NCBI RefSeq assembly: GCF_964031085.1 | Contig: NZ_OZ035001.1 | Location: 682,001-746,000, forward strand | Source: Spiroplasma endosymbiont of Asaphidion curtum | Lineage (GTDB): Bacteria > Bacillota_I > Bacilli_A > Mycoplasmatales > Nriv7 | Direction: 5' to 3' | Length of the DNA stretch: 64,000 nucleotides | Part shown: piece by piece, positions 1 to 10,599 of the stretch | How positions within the stretch are numbered: the stretch's first letter is position 1 | Layout: each line of letters starts with the position of its first letter | Program-made: the position numbers and the translations under genes | The notes under the pieces: model-generated | The model's input: the letters and a program-made list of their open reading frames with translations, nothing else | Database searches by the model: none | Told to the model about the DNA's origin: nothing

Positions 1-1279
1 ACCCATTATTTTCATAAAGAAAATTTAATAATTTACGATGTCTTAAACCTTCTTCAACAATACTAGTATCTATAATTTCATTTTTAACTTTTTCTGGTGT
101 CACCTTATAAACCTTAGCAAACTCAATAATTTCTTGTTCTACCTCATCATTATTAACTTGAATATTTTCTTGTTTTATAATTTCTTCTAAAATTAAATAT
201 TTAGTAATTTTATCTTTAGCATTGGCTCGCAACTCTTTTTTAATATCTAATTCAGTTAATTTAGTTAACTTCAAATATTGTTTTAAATTAATATTTTGTT
301 CTTTTAACTTTTGCTCAAACTCACCTTGAAGATTTAATACTTCTTTATCAATAACTGATTCAGAAATATGAATCGTTGCTGTTTTAGAAATTTCTAATAA
401 TAAATTATTAATAAACTCCTCTTTAATTTTTTCTTTATTTTGCTTAATCAAATTTTCTTTAATAAAATTTTTTAATTGTGCTAAATCTTCAACACCATCA
501 ATATTAGCATCTTTTGCTAAATCATCATTAATTTCTGGAACAATCTTATTTTTAACTTCTTTAATCTTAACTTTAAAAGTCACTTCTTTTCCTGCTAAAT
601 CTGGTTGTAAATAATCTTTAGGAAACAACACAAGTAAATCCTTTTCTTCACCAGTTATCAATCCAATCATTTGTTCTTCAAAACCAGGAATAAACTTTTT
701 TGAACCAATTTCTAAATTAAAATTTTCAACTTTTCCACCAGCAAAAGACTCACCATCTTTAAACCCTTCAAAATCAAAAATAACAACATCACCATTAGCA
801 ATCTTATCTTCTTTAATTTCTAAAATAGCTGATTTTTCTTGTAATTGAATAAGTGCTTGATTAACATCCTCATCATTAACAATATTTGCCATTTTCTCAA
901 TTTTTATATTTTTATATTTTTCAACTTCAACTTTCGGTTTTAAATCAAATTCAAAAGAAATAATATATTTTTTCATTGACAAAGTATCAATATCTCAACT
1001 TGGCTGATTAAAAGGTTGCAATGGATCATTTTGTAATAAAGCAAATTGTCACGCTTTACCAGCTGCAACACCATGAGCCTCATTCAAAATTTCTGCATCA
1101 CTTAAATATTTTTCTACCATCTCTTCTGGCACTTTGCCTTTACGAAAACCTGGTATTTGTAAACGGGCTTTCAACTTATTTGTTGCCTTTTTAATAATAT
1201 CTTTTCATTCTTTTAATTCAAATTCAACAATATATTTTCCTTTATTTTCTTCAATATTTTTTTTACTTGTAAATTTCAT
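1..1279 (-). CDS. tig: trigger factor, partial (C-terminus beyond window)
   Basis: Ribosome-associated chaperone and FKBP-type prolyl isomerase that meets nascent chains at the exit tunnel. Read with UGA as Trp, the minus frame is open from ATG at 1279 to the window edge (about 426 residues). Visible parts: the N-terminal ribosome-docking signature GFRKGK near residues 45-50; a central FKBP-like segment with GDVVIFDFEGFKDGESF (about residues 160-180); then a long charged helical C-terminal domain typical of the family. An AGGAGG ribosome site at 1286-1291 fixes the start. The last residues lie outside the window. Identification is strong from domain order and the GFRKGK signature. Confidence 0.95.
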
Positions 1280-1371
1280 CAAATATCCTCCTATATTTCA
1301 ACTATTTAATTATACCCTTGATTAATTACTAAATGCAATTAAACTTTAGCAAATATCTCAACAATAAAATC

Positions 1372-2124
1372 TTAAAAAATTTGTTCTTTCTCAATTTGTA
1401 ATAAGAATCTTTGGGTAAGAACAACATCAACCTTTAAATTTTGACAAATCTGTTCTAACTTACATTTATCATCACCTTGCATAATTCGTGCTTTATAAAA
1501 AATAGCACTAACTACCGCAGTAAGTTCCACCATTAACGGTAAGTTAGGATACTGACTATATCAATAATTTTCTCATAAATATCAACAAACCTGTTCTAAA
1601 CTAGGATTATCATTATAAATAAAATTACTTAAAATAGTTTTAACTTTTTTAGTACATTCATCAAGATGAAATTCAGAAATCAATATCGGATTAATAAAAT
1701 ACTGACCATGTGTTTTTTGAACAAAAAACACCTCATCAATATCTTGTCTCTTTAAAACTATTAACAAATGCGTTTTATTTTCATTTTTAAACAAAGAATT
1801 TTTTAAATAATCTCGTAATGTTGATAATATTTTCCTAGCATTTTGCTGTTCTAAAAAATTAAATGCTACTAAATGAATTTCCTCATCAAAAGGATTATTA
1901 ATAATTTCTTTAATTGTCTCTAAATCTCATTGCTTAATATTTGGTTTTTCTTTTGTTAACTGTTGAATTTCATCATAAAATTTAATAATTTGCTGTTCAT
2001 ATTTTTTCGGTATATAAGGTAAATCTAATTCAAATTTTAACTTAACTTTCGCTTGCTCATAGTTTTCATTAGCAATTAACTGTTCAATTTCCTTAATAAA
2101 AAAACTATAATATTCATTATTCAT
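1372..2124 (-). CDS. conserved Mollicutes protein, DUF3196-like
   Basis: A 250-residue protein, continuous in one minus frame when UGA is Trp, starting MNNEYYSFFIKEIEQLI and ending LLQIEKEQIF. It is rich in helical, acidic/lysine segments, with no membrane span or signal peptide. The N-terminal pattern (paired helices, KVKLKFELDLPYIP) recalls the DUF3196 family of Mollicutes (MG237-like, TPR-like fold); this is from memory, not a search. It is cotranscribed in orientation with trigger factor downstream, with about 90 bases between them, and follows tRNA-Arg upstream. Function unknown. Confidence 0.75.
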
Positions 2125-2155
2125 TAAAATTATTCACCAACATTTTTATTTTAAA

Positions 2156-2232
2156 TGGCGCCCATGAAGAGACTTGAACTCTTGACCCTGCGCTTAGAAG
2201 GCGCATGCTCTATCCAACTGAGCTACATGGGC
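2156..2232 (-). tRNA. tRNA-Arg (anticodon TCT)
   Basis: The reverse complement folds as a cloverleaf: acceptor GCCCATG pairing with CATGGGC, D-arm AGCTCAGTTGGATAGAGC, anticodon loop CTTCTAA (TCT, reads AGA/AGG), T-arm with GTTCAAGTC, discriminator G and an encoded CCA. AGA is the dominant Arg codon in such AT-rich genomes. Confidence 0.97.
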
Positions 2233-2323
2233 ATATTTATACTACATAAAAAATAATAACATTATTAGCTTTAAACTGCAATTATTTTAAATAAAATTAA
2301 TATTCAATAAATTCTTTAAATAT

Positions 2324-3405
2324 GCTGAATTATACTTGTAAGTGCAAGTAAATAAAATTGCAAAAAATCTCATATAAAAATTTCATGATGCTAAGTTTAT
2401 TTTAGAAAAAACAAAGCAAGGAGTTTTTATATGGGTTACAAACATCTTGGCATATATGAAAGAATTTATATTGAGAATCAATTGAAGTTTAAAGTAAAAA
2501 TTAGTGAAATAGCTAAAAATCTTAATCGAAGTATTAGTACTATTATTCGAGAAGTCAATAGAAATAAAGATAGTAATCATTATTTTTCATTAATTGCACA
2601 AAATAAAGCAGAAAACAGAAAACAATCACATGTTTATTTTCATAAGTTTAAAAATAGAGAATTAGTAAAATATGTACAACAAAAATTACTATTAGGTTGA
2701 TCGCCTGAACAAATTTATGGCAGAATTAAAAATTTTCATAAAGAATGAATTATTAGTTTTAAAACAATTTACAATTGAATTTATTCTGGATTACTTGAAA
2801 AAGTTACTAATAAAAATTTAAGAAGAAAAGGTAAGAAACGAAAATCTCAAGAAAATCGCGGTAAATTTAATGGTAAATCAATTAAAGAACGAAATATTAA
2901 TGTTAATAATCGTATAACTGTTGGTCATTGAGAAGGTGATACTGTAGTATCATCACGAGGTAAAAGTAAATCATGTTTAATAACTTTAGTTGAAAGAACA
3001 TCAAGATTTACTTTAGCAATGTTAGTTGAAAATAGAACTACTAAAGTTGTTAACGAAAACATTAGCCATTATTTATCAATTCTTCCAAATAATCTTGTTA
3101 AGACTATAACATTTGATAGGGGTAAAGAATTTTCTAATTGACAACAACTTGAAAAAAATTTAAATGTGAAAATTTATTTTGCTAATGCGTATTCGCCTTG
3201 ACAAAGAGGTACTAATGAAAATACTAATGGTTTAATTAGAGAAAAATTTCCTAAAAAATTTAATTTTTCAAATACTACTAAAAATGCAGTTCATAAATTT
3301 ATATTGTCTTTAAACCAAAGACCAAGAAAAATACTAAATTATCTTTCACCAATCGAATATTTGGTTAGAAAAATAATTTAGTTGCACTTAACTTTACAAT
3401 TTGGC
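2324..3405 (+). mobile_element. IS30-family element, copy 1 (complete, 1082 bp)
   Basis: The reference copy for this family in the window. Left end GCTGAATTATACTTG, right end (inverted) GCCAAATTGTAAAGTT; the two share an imperfect inverted repeat of about 30 bp centred on AAGTGCAA(G/C)TAAAT. The flanks show ATAT on both sides, a possible 4-bp target duplication. One transposase gene fills the element. Confidence 0.93.
2431..3381 (+). CDS. IS30-family transposase
   Basis: A 316-residue transposase with several UGA tryptophans; stopping at UGA gives an artificial 89-residue fragment. N-terminal HTH (ISEIAKNLNRSISTIIREV, about residues 25-43). The catalytic core shows the DDE triad of the family: D in HWEGDTVVSS, D in TFDRGKEFSNW, and E in RGTNENTNGLIREKFPK. 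ATG is preceded by AGGAG at a normal distance. Protein sequence is nearly the same in all full copies here, implying recent transposition. Confidence 0.94.
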
Positions 3406-3437
3406 ATATAATAAAATATTAATATTTAATTTTACAA

Positions 3438-3478
3438 AAATGTTGATAGAAATTATTTTTCAAATTCTACCAACATTT
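3438..3478 (-). terminator. intrinsic terminator after deoxyribosyltransferase gene
   Basis: Inverted repeat 3438-3451 with 3465-3478 (14-bp arms, one mismatch, 13-nt loop), followed on the minus strand by a T-rich stretch. It lies about 30 bases past the 3510-3998 stop codon. Confidence 0.7.
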
Positions 3479-3509
3479 GCTTATTCATTTGTAAAAATAA
3501 TTAATATTT

Positions 3510-3998
3510 TTAAATTCCTTCAATTTCTTTAATTTTTTTAATTGCTTCTTGATAATTTTTAACCTTAAAAATTTTCTTTTTACTAATATCATTGTATTGT
3601 AAACTACCTGATATCATCTCATTAATACCATATCCAGGAATTTCAGCAACATCAATATTTGATTGATACAACCTAAAATCACTATAAACACATATTAAAT
3701 ATTTTTCTTCCTTCAAACATTGTTCAAAGGCAAAACCATATTCCATATATGTTCCACTATCACGACCATCAATATCAAATATTACATATTTTGATTTTTT
3801 AATCTCTTCATAATCTTTTTTAAATATCTCTTTATTTTTTGGCGTAGAATTTTCATTATTAAAACTAAACTCAATCGGATTTAAAATTTCAAAATTATCA
3901 CCTAATTGTTTTCTTAGATTTATTCCTTCTACTTTTCTTTGATTTTGTTCTGCTTCACTAAATAATGGTCCTGCATTATAAACAAATATTTTTTTCAT
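3510..3998 (-). CDS. nucleoside 2-deoxyribosyltransferase family protein
   Basis: A 162-residue cytosolic enzyme. It is predicted to exchange bases between deoxynucleosides (or hydrolyse deoxynucleoside monophosphates), a salvage step used by mollicutes that cannot make purines or pyrimidines. Sequence support: N-terminal VYNAGPLFSEAE (nucleotide-binding loop), DIDGRDSGTYMEYGFAF near residues 75-91, containing the Asp and the expected catalytic Glu in the GTxxExG context, and a C-terminal substrate-loop region. Length fits the family (150-170). The gene stands alone between two IS30 copies, with its own terminator and an upstream perfect palindrome that could be an operator. Exact substrate cannot be assigned. 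Confidence 0.85.
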   Translation of the reverse strand: MKKIFVYNAGPLFSEAEQNQRKVEGINLRKQLGDNFEILNPIEFSFNNENSTPKNKEIFKKDYEEIKKSKYVIFDIDGRDSGTYMEYGFAFEQCLKEEKYLICVYSDFRLYQSNIDVAEIPGYGINEMISGSLQYNDISKKKIFKVKNYQEAIKKIKEIEGI

Positions 3999-4038
3999 TC
4001 TTATTGTCCCTTTCCAAATACTTATCTTTTAATATTAC

Positions 4039-4061
4039 TACGAAAGTGTAACACTTTCGTA
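4039..4061. promoter_or_regulatory. perfect 11-bp inverted repeat, candidate operator
   Basis: TACGAAAGTGT and ACACTTTCGTA flank a single central base, 40-62 bases upstream of the deoxyribosyltransferase start. A one-base centre suits a dimeric repressor site better than a hairpin terminator, and no T-run follows on either strand. Confidence 0.5.
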
Positions 4062-4135
4062 ATAATATTATATTTAAAATATTATTGGGAAAATTACCAA
4101 TTTATGAGCAAAAAATCCAAAATTATTATTTAATT

Positions 4136-5217
4136 GCTGAATTATACTTGTAAGTGCAAGTAAATAAAATTGCAAAAAATCTCATATAAAAATTTCATGA
4201 TGCTAAGTTTATTTTAGAAAAAACAAAGCAAGGAGTTTTTATATGGGTTACAAACATCTTGGCATATATGAAAGAATTTATATTGAGAATCAATTGAAGT
4301 TTAAAGTAAAAATTAGTGAAATAGCTAAAAATCTTAATCGAAGTATTAGTACTATTATTCGAGAAGTCAATAGAAATAAAGATAGTAATCATTATTTTTC
4401 ATTAATTGCACAAAATAAAGCAGAAAACAGAAAACAATCACATGTTTATTTTCATAAGTTTAAAAATAGAGAATTAGTAAAATATGTACAACAAAAATTA
4501 CTATTAGGTTGATCGCCTGAACAAATTTATGGCAGAATTAAAAATTTTCATAAAGAATGAATTATTAGTTTTAAAACAATTTACAATTGAATTTATTCTG
4601 GATTACTTGAAAAAGTTACTAATAAAAATTTAAGAAGAAAAGGTAAGAAACGAAAATCTCAAGAAAATCGCGGTAAATTTAATGGTAAATCAATTAAAGA
4701 ACGAAATATTAATGTTAATAATCGTATAACTGTTGGTCATTGAGAAGGTGATACTGTAGTATCATCACGAGGTAAAAGTAAATCATGTTTAATAACTTTA
4801 GTTGAAAGAACATCAAGATTTACTTTAGCAATGTTAGTTGAAAATAGAACTACTAAAGTTGTTAACGAAAACATTAGCCATTATTTATCAATTCTTCCAA
4901 ATAATCTTGTTAAGACTATAACATTTGATAGGGGCAAAGAATTTTCTAATTGACAACAACTTGAAAAAAATTTAAATGTGAAAATTTATTTTGCTAATGC
5001 GTATTCGCCTTGACAAAGAGGTACTAATGAAAATACTAATGGTTTAATTAGAGAAAAATTTCCTAAAAAATTTAATTTTTCAAATACTACTAAAAATGCA
5101 GTTCATAAATTTATATTGTCTTTAAACCAAAGACCAAGAAAAATACTAAATTATCTTTCACCAATCGAATATTTGGTTAGAAAAATAATTTAGTTGCACT
5201 TAACTTTACAATTTGGC
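4136..5217 (+). mobile_element. IS30-family element, copy 2 (complete)
   Basis: 1082 bp with both inverted ends intact. AATT abuts both ends, a probable 4-bp target duplication. Differs from copy 1 by isolated substitutions only (for example GGGGC for GGGGT in the second-Asp region, silent). Confidence 0.93.
4243..5193 (+). CDS. IS30-family transposase
   Basis: 316 residues in table 4, same protein as the 2431-3381 copy; HTH and DDE residues all present. Judged intact. Confidence 0.93.
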
Positions 5218-5223
5218 AATTTT

Positions 5224-5588
5224 CTAATCCCAAGAAGTAAACTTTTGTAAATATTCTCTAATTGCTTGTTTTATATAAGATGTGCCATAGTGTTCAAAAT
5301 ATTTCTTCTTAAAAGCACTATCTCAGCCCCCATACATCGCATTACCACCAATAAGTGAATAAGATTTATACCAACAAATATTTTCAATAATAATTTCCTG
5401 AATCTGCTTTTTTTCTAAAAGCAAGGTATCAACTGATTGACCACAATTAGCATAATATTTTATTATCTGATCATTTTCCTTACTAAAACGAATTGCCATG
5501 GCTGGTTCACCAAAAAGTTTTTGAATATTATTATCTTCCATGTAGTTTTCACGATAAATAATTCCTTTATTTTTAGTAAAATTAGAAT
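5224..5588 (-). pseudogene. unrecognised gene, 5' end cut off by an IS fragment
   Basis: An open minus frame ends at TAG 5224-5226 and runs upstream without interruption into the IS5-like fragment at 5589, so its native start is lost; an internal ATG at 5541 (MEDNNIQKLFGEPAMAIRF) could be used but has no good ribosome site. About 120 residues remain, ending YLQKFTSWD, soluble in character, with GGNAMYGGWDSAFKKKYFEH near the C-terminus. I do not recognise the family. It is bounded by IS30 on one side and an IS remnant on the other. Confidence 0.5.
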
Positions 5589-5765
5589 AGACTTGGTACA
5601 TAACTATAACTAGCTTAATTCAAAATTATATATTCCTGAAATTAAGTTAAATCGTAATCCAAATCTTCTAATCTTATTGCGATAACGATAAACTAGTATT
5701 TTAAATCTTTTTAATCTAGCAAAAACATGTTCAATGACAATTCTAACTTTACTTAAAAAGCTATT
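5589..5765 (-). mobile_element. fragment of second IS5-like element (AGACTTGG ends)
   Basis: Begins AGACTTGGTACATAACTA and matches the better preserved copy at 25398-25794 almost base for base. On the minus strand it encodes the transposase C-terminus (RLKRFKILVYRYRNKIRRFG...). Cut at 5765 by a 144-bp-type MITE. Confidence 0.8.
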
Positions 5766-5840
5766 AGACTTGGTACATAACTATAACATTTTGCACCGAC
5801 CAAACTATAAAATTCACTTTCATCTTTATATTTATCTAAT
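5766..5840. mobile_element. 144-bp MITE, left half (split copy)
   Basis: Matches the first 75 bp of the MITE at 14318-14461. It is interrupted by the IS5 cluster 5841-8275; its other end is at 8276-8319, with roughly 25 bp lost at the break. Confidence 0.75.
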
Positions 5841-6246
5841 AGACTTCTTGCATTACTTATTTATTAAACAAAATTCCTATAAAATATATTTAAAATAGAA
5901 ATTATAAGGAATTTAAGATTATGAAATTTGATAAATTTAATTTTATTAATGATAAAGAATTATTACGATTAACTGGAATAAAGCAAAGTACTTTTAATAA
6001 AATGTTAAATATTTTAAAAGAAGCTGAGTTAAAAAAGTTTAAAAGAGGTGGTAAAAATAATAAATTATCATTAGAAAATAGATTATTGATGACTTTATCA
6101 TATTGACGAGAATATCGTACTTATTTTCATCTTGGTAAAAGTTTTGATATTAGTGAAGCTAGTTGTTATCGAAATATTAAGTGAATTGAAGATATTTTAA
6201 TCAAACATCCTGATTTTCAACAACTTGCTGGTAAAAAAGCATTAAT
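5841..6246 (+). mobile_element. IS5-family element, 5' fragment with truncated transposase
   Basis: Left terminal repeat AGACTTCTTGCATTACTTA plus the first 326 bases of the transposase gene (ATG 5921), cut where an inverted IS5 copy begins at 6247. Not functional alone. Confidence 0.85.
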
Positions 6247-7332
6247 AGACTTCTTGCATTACTTATTAAAATAATTACAAATTATTTGTAAATAAAAAAT
6301 ACTATATAATAGTAATTTCTAACTTTTATTAGGTTAATACTTATGGATTTTATTAAATGTGTAAATTTTGACACAACAAAAAATTATTTTATTATTTAAA
6401 TTTAATTTTAAATAAATATTTTATGTTATCTATAATTGCAAATTATAAATTGAAGCAATTAAATTAAATCTTAAACTAAATCGTTTTCTACGATTACGAT
6501 ATTTTTCAGTAATAATTTTAAATTTTTTAAGAATAGCAAAAATATTTTCAATAATAATTCTCATTTTTGAAATTAATTTATTATTATGTTTTTGTTCTTT
6601 ATTTAAAGGGTTTTTCTTTGTTTTTTTCTTAGGTATTAGAACATTACTATGAATTTTTTGTATTCCTTGATAACCATTATCAACTATTAATTTAGTATTT
6701 TTTAAAATTGGGATTTTTGATTCTTTAAATAAACAAAAATCATGCTTTTTACCGAGAGAAAAATTTGTTGCAATAATTATTTTGCTTTCTTTTTCAATAA
6801 TTACTTGTGTTTTAATAGTGTGTTTTTTCTTTTTTCCTGAATAAGATTGTTTTTGTCTTTTTTGGGCGTTGAATGGGTGTTTCTGTAGCATCAATAATAA
6901 TTGTTTTATCATTAAAATAATCATTTATTAATGCTTTTTTACCAGCAAGTTGTTGAAAATCAGGATGTTTGATTAAAATATCTTCAATTCACTTGATATT
7001 TCGATAACAACTAGCTTCACTAATATCAAAACTTTTACCAAGATGAAAATAAGTACGATATTCTCGTCAATATGATAAAGTCATCAATAATCTATTTTCT
7101 AATGATAATTTATTATTTTTACCACCTCTTTTAAACTTTTTTAACTCAGCTTCTTTTAAAATATTTAACATTTTATTAAAAGTACTTTGCTTTATTCCAG
7201 TTAATCGTAATAATTCTTTATCATTAATAAAATTAAATTTATCAAATTTCATAATCTTAAATTCCTTATAATTTCTATTTTAAATATATTTTATAGGAAT
7301 TTTGTTTAATAAATAAGTAATGCAAGAAGTCT
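6247..7332 (-). mobile_element. IS5-family element, complete but probably inactive copy
   Basis: 1086 bp with both terminal repeats. Two indels versus the family: three extra bases in the 3' noncoding part (near 6285) and one A missing from the frameshift run at about 6864, leaving A6 instead of A7. Confidence 0.87.
6430..7252 (-). pseudogene. IS5-family transposase, slippery run altered to A6
   Basis: N-terminal half (MKFDKFNFINDKELLRL..., HTH_Tnp_4-like) begins at 7252; C-terminal half (SYSGKKKKHTIKTQ..., DNGYQGIQ, catalytic Glu in IIENIFAILKKF) ends at 6430. In other copies a -1 shift on A7 joins them; here one A is gone, so a +1 shift would be needed and normal production should fail. 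Confidence 0.8.
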
Positions 7333-8275
7333 ATTATTTAAATTTAATTTTAAATAAATATTTTATGTTATCTATAATTGCAAATTATAAATTGAAGCAA
7401 TTAAATTAAATCTTAAACTAAATCGTTTTCTACGATTACGATATTTTTCAGTAATAATTTTAAATTTTTTAAGAATAGCAAAAATATTTTCAATAATAAT
7501 TCTCATTTTTGAAATTAATTTATTATTATGTTTTTGTTCTTTATTTAAAGGGTTTTTCTTTGTTTTTTTCTTAGGTATTAGAACATTACTATGAATTTTT
7601 TGTATTCCTTGATAACCATTATCAACTATTAATTTAGTATTTTTTAAAATTGGGATTTTTGATTCTTTAAATAAACAAAAATCATGCTTTTTACCGAGAG
7701 AAAAATTTGTTGCAATAATTATTTTGCTTTCTTTTTCAATAATTACTTGTGTTTTAATAGTGTGTTTTTTCTTTTTTCCTGAATAAGATTGTTTTTGTCT
7801 TTTTTTGGGCGTTGAATGGGTGTTTCTGTAGCATCAATAATAATTGTTTTATCATTAAAATAATCATTTATTAATGCTTTTTTACCAGCAAGTTGTTGAA
7901 AATCAGGATGTTTGATTAAAATATCTTCAATTCACTTGATATTTCGATAACAACTAGCTTCACTAATATCAAAACTTTTACCAAGATGAAAATAAGTACG
8001 ATATTCTCGTCAATATGATAAAGTCATCAATAATCTATTTTCTAATGATAATTTATTATTTTTACCACCTCTTTTAAACTTTTTTAACTCAGCTTCTTTT
8101 AAAATATTTAACATTTTATTAAAAGTACTTTGCTTTATTCCAGTTAATCGTAATAATTCTTTATCATTAATAAAATTAAATTTATCAAATTTCATAATCT
8201 TAAATTCCTTATAATTTCTATTTTAAATATATTTTATAGGAATTTTGTTTAATAAATAAGTAATGCAAGAAGTCT
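7333..8275 (-). mobile_element. IS5-family element lacking its right end
   Basis: Left terminal repeat at 8275 and the whole coding region are present, but the distal ~145 bp with the right terminal repeat is missing: it stops at the AAT-rich point where the 6247-7332 copy abuts it. Confidence 0.85.
7372..8195 (-). CDS. IS5-family transposase (two frames, -1 frameshift)
   Basis: Frame A starts at 8195 and encodes the HTH region through IIIDATETPIQRPKK; slipping -1 on the seven-A run gives RQKQSYSGKKKKHTIKTQ... and the rest of the DDE domain (DNGYQGIQ; Glu in IIENIFAILKKF), about 274 residues. The gene looks intact although the element has lost one terminus. Confidence 0.85.
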
Positions 8276-8319
8276 ATTATCAAAATAGTAGATAAAATTA
8301 AAGGTTATGTACCAAGTCT
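8276..8319. mobile_element. 144-bp MITE, right half (split copy)
   Basis: Ends GGTTATGTACCAAGTCT, the right terminus of the MITE whose left half is at 5766-5840. Confidence 0.72.
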
Positions 8320-8363
8320 AATGAAAAATTATTAATTTTATTAATTTTAACTAATATTTTTAC

Positions 8364-8438
8364 TTACTTAAATCTATTATATTTATTTGTTACAGCATTA
8401 CCTTTATAATTAATTCAACTATCATCATTTCTATTATT
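8364..8438 (-). pseudogene. ISLre2/UPF0236-type transposase, C-terminal scrap
   Basis: Encodes NNRNDDSWINYKGNAVTN and the following KYNRFK stop, a near copy of the C-terminus of the longer remnant at 12233-12697. Cut by a solo IS5 end at 8439. Confidence 0.65.
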
Positions 8439-8587
8439 AGACTTCTTGCATTACTTATTAAAATAATTACAAATTATTTGTAAATAAAAAATACTATATA
8501 GTAATTTCTAACTTTTATTAGGTTAATACTTATGGATTTTATTAAATGTGTAAATTTTGATACAACAAAAAATTATTTTATTATTTA
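8439..8587 (-). mobile_element. solo IS5 right end (149 bp)
   Basis: Right terminal repeat and 3' noncoding part only, stopping in the AAT-rich insertion hot spot where IS30 begins. Confidence 0.85.
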
Positions 8588-9669
8588 GCCAAATTGTAAA
8601 GTTAAGTGCAACTAAATTATTTTTCTAACCAAATATTCGATTGGTGAAAGATAATTTAGTATTTTTCTTGGTCTTTGGTTTAAAGACAATATAAATTTAT
8701 GAACTGCATTTTTAGTAGTATTTGAAAAATTAAATTTTTTAGGAAATTTTTCTCTAATTAAACCATTAGTATTTTCATTAGTACCTCTTTGTCAAGGCGA
8801 ATACGCATTAGCAAAATAAATTTTCACATTTAAATTTTTTTCAAGTTGTTGTCAATTAGAAAATTCTTTACCCCTATCAAATGTTATAGTCTTAACAAGA
8901 TTATTTGGAAGAATTGATAAATAATGGCTAATGTTTTCGTTAACAACTTTAGTAGTTCTATTTTCAACTAACATTGCTAAAGTAAATCTTGATGTTCTTT
9001 CAACTAAAGTTATTAAACATGATTTACTTTTACCTCGTGATGATACTACAGTATCACCTTCTCAATGACCAACAGTTATACGATTATTAACATTAATATT
9101 TCGTTCTTTAATTGATTTACCATTAAATTTACCGCGATTTTCTTGAGATTTTCGTTTCTTACCTTTTCTTCTTAAATTTTTATTAGTAACTTTTTCAAGT
9201 AATCCAGAATAAATTCAATTGTAAATTGTTTTAAAACTAATAATTCATTCTTTATGAAAATTTTTAATTCTGCCATAAATTTGTTCAGGCGATCAACCTA
9301 ATAGTAATTTTTGTTGTACATATTTTACTAATTCTCTATTTTTAAACTTATGAAAATAAACATGTGATTGTTTTCTGTTTTCTGCTTTATTTTGTGCAAT
9401 TAATGAAAAATAATGATTACTATCTTTATTTCTATTGACTTCTCGAATAATAGTACTAATACTTCGATTAAGATTTTTAGCTATTTCACTAATTTTTACT
9501 TTAAACTTCAATTGATTCTCAATATAAATTCTTTCATATATGCCAAGATGTTTGTAACCCATATAAAAACTCCTTGCTTTGTTTTTTCTAAAATAAACTT
9601 AGCATCATGAAATTTTTATATGAGATTTTTTGCAATTTTATTTACTTGCACTTACAAGTATAATTCAGC
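8588..9669 (-). mobile_element. IS30-family element, copy 3 (complete)
   Basis: 1082 bp, both ends intact, inserted at the junction between a solo IS5 end and a truncated IS30. Confidence 0.92.
8612..9562 (-). CDS. IS30-family transposase
   Basis: 316 residues in table 4, HTH plus complete DDE core, same as other copies; judged intact. Confidence 0.92.
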
Positions 9670-10072
9670 ATTCTGCCATAAATTTGTTCAGGCGATCAAC
9701 CTAATAGTAATTTTTGTTGTACATATTTTACTAATTCTCTATTTTTAAACTTATGAAAATAAACATGTGATTGTTTTCTGTTTTCTGCTTTATTTTGTGC
9801 AATTAATGAAAAATAATGATTACTATCTTTATTTCTATTGACTTCTCGAATAATAGTACTAATACTTCGATTAAGATTTTTAGCTATTTCACTAATTTTT
9901 ACTTTAAACTTCAATTGATTCTCAATATAAATTCTTTCATATATGCCAAGATGTTTGTAACCCATATAAAAACTCCTTGCTTTGTTTTTTCTAAAATAAA
10001 CTTAGCATCATGAAATTTTTATATGAGATTTTTTGCAATTTTATTTACTTGCACTTACAAGTATAATTCAGC
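9670..10072 (-). mobile_element. IS30-family element, 5' fragment
   Basis: Left end and first 98 or so codons of the transposase (ATG 9965), cut just after the ATGGCAGAAT region by the full IS30 copy. Encodes only the HTH part. Confidence 0.88.
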
Positions 10073-10361
10073 TAATAAAATAATTTTTTGTTGTGTCAAA
10101 ATTTACACATTTAATAAAATCCATAAGTATTAACCTAATAAAAGTTAGAAATTACTATATAGTATTTTTTATTTACAAATAATTTGTAATTATTTTAATA
10201 AGTAATGCAAGAAGTCTAATAAAATAATTTTTTGTTGTGTCAAAATTTACACATTTAATAAAATCCATAAGTATTAACCTAATAAAAGTTAGAAATTACT
10301 ATATAGTATTTTTTATTTACAAATAATTTGTAATTATTTTAATAAGTAATGCAAGAAGCCT
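10073..10361 (+). repeat. two tandem solo IS5 right ends
   Basis: 10073-10217 and 10218-10361 are near-identical 145-bp IS5 3' ends in direct repeat, each beginning (T)AATAAAATAATTTTTTG and ending GCAAGAAG(T/C)CT. This is what remains after an IS5 copy enters the AAT site of another and the inner coding part is lost. Confidence 0.85.
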
Positions 10362-10364
10362 AAT

Positions 10365-10534
10365 AAAAACAAATCTACAACAAACTACCACATTGAGGAT
10401 TTACTTTTGGAATTACATCCAATTATAATGGTTCAATGACCGATTTAATTTATCAAGGAGGCAACATGCTGACTAATATAAGCGATGCTAATTTATCTTC
10501 AGAAATTTTAAAATACTTACTTTCAAAAAGATAA
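10365..10534 (+). pseudogene. 3' remnant of an unrecognised gene
   Basis: An open plus frame encodes NKLPHWGFTFGITSN, then YNGSMTDLIYQGG and NLSSEILKYLLSKR before TAA at 10532. It has ordinary codon use and one UGA Trp and starts abruptly at the IS5 end, so it is the C-terminus of a disrupted gene. It converges on ffh and shares the terminator at 10560-10599. Confidence 0.5.
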
Positions 10535-10559
10535 TCATGACATAAAATAAATAAAAATA

Positions 10560-10599
10560 AAAGAATTTCTAATCCTTAGTTAAGAATTAGAAATTCTTT
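10560..10599. terminator. bidirectional terminator between gene remnant and ffh
   Basis: Arms 10560-10575 and 10584-10599 (16 bp, one mismatch), A-rich before and T-rich after, so it can act in both directions. Confidence 0.75.

Noticed and set aside
2383-2580. 65-residue ORF antisense to the IS30 transposase, repeated at every copy
   Set aside because: It is conserved only because the IS copies are nearly identical. It has no ribosome site, overlaps the HTH coding region and its composition is that of a reverse-strand shadow.
10073-10361. Considered as a CRISPR-like or phage direct repeat
   Set aside because: The units are IS5 3' ends of 145 bp with no spacers.
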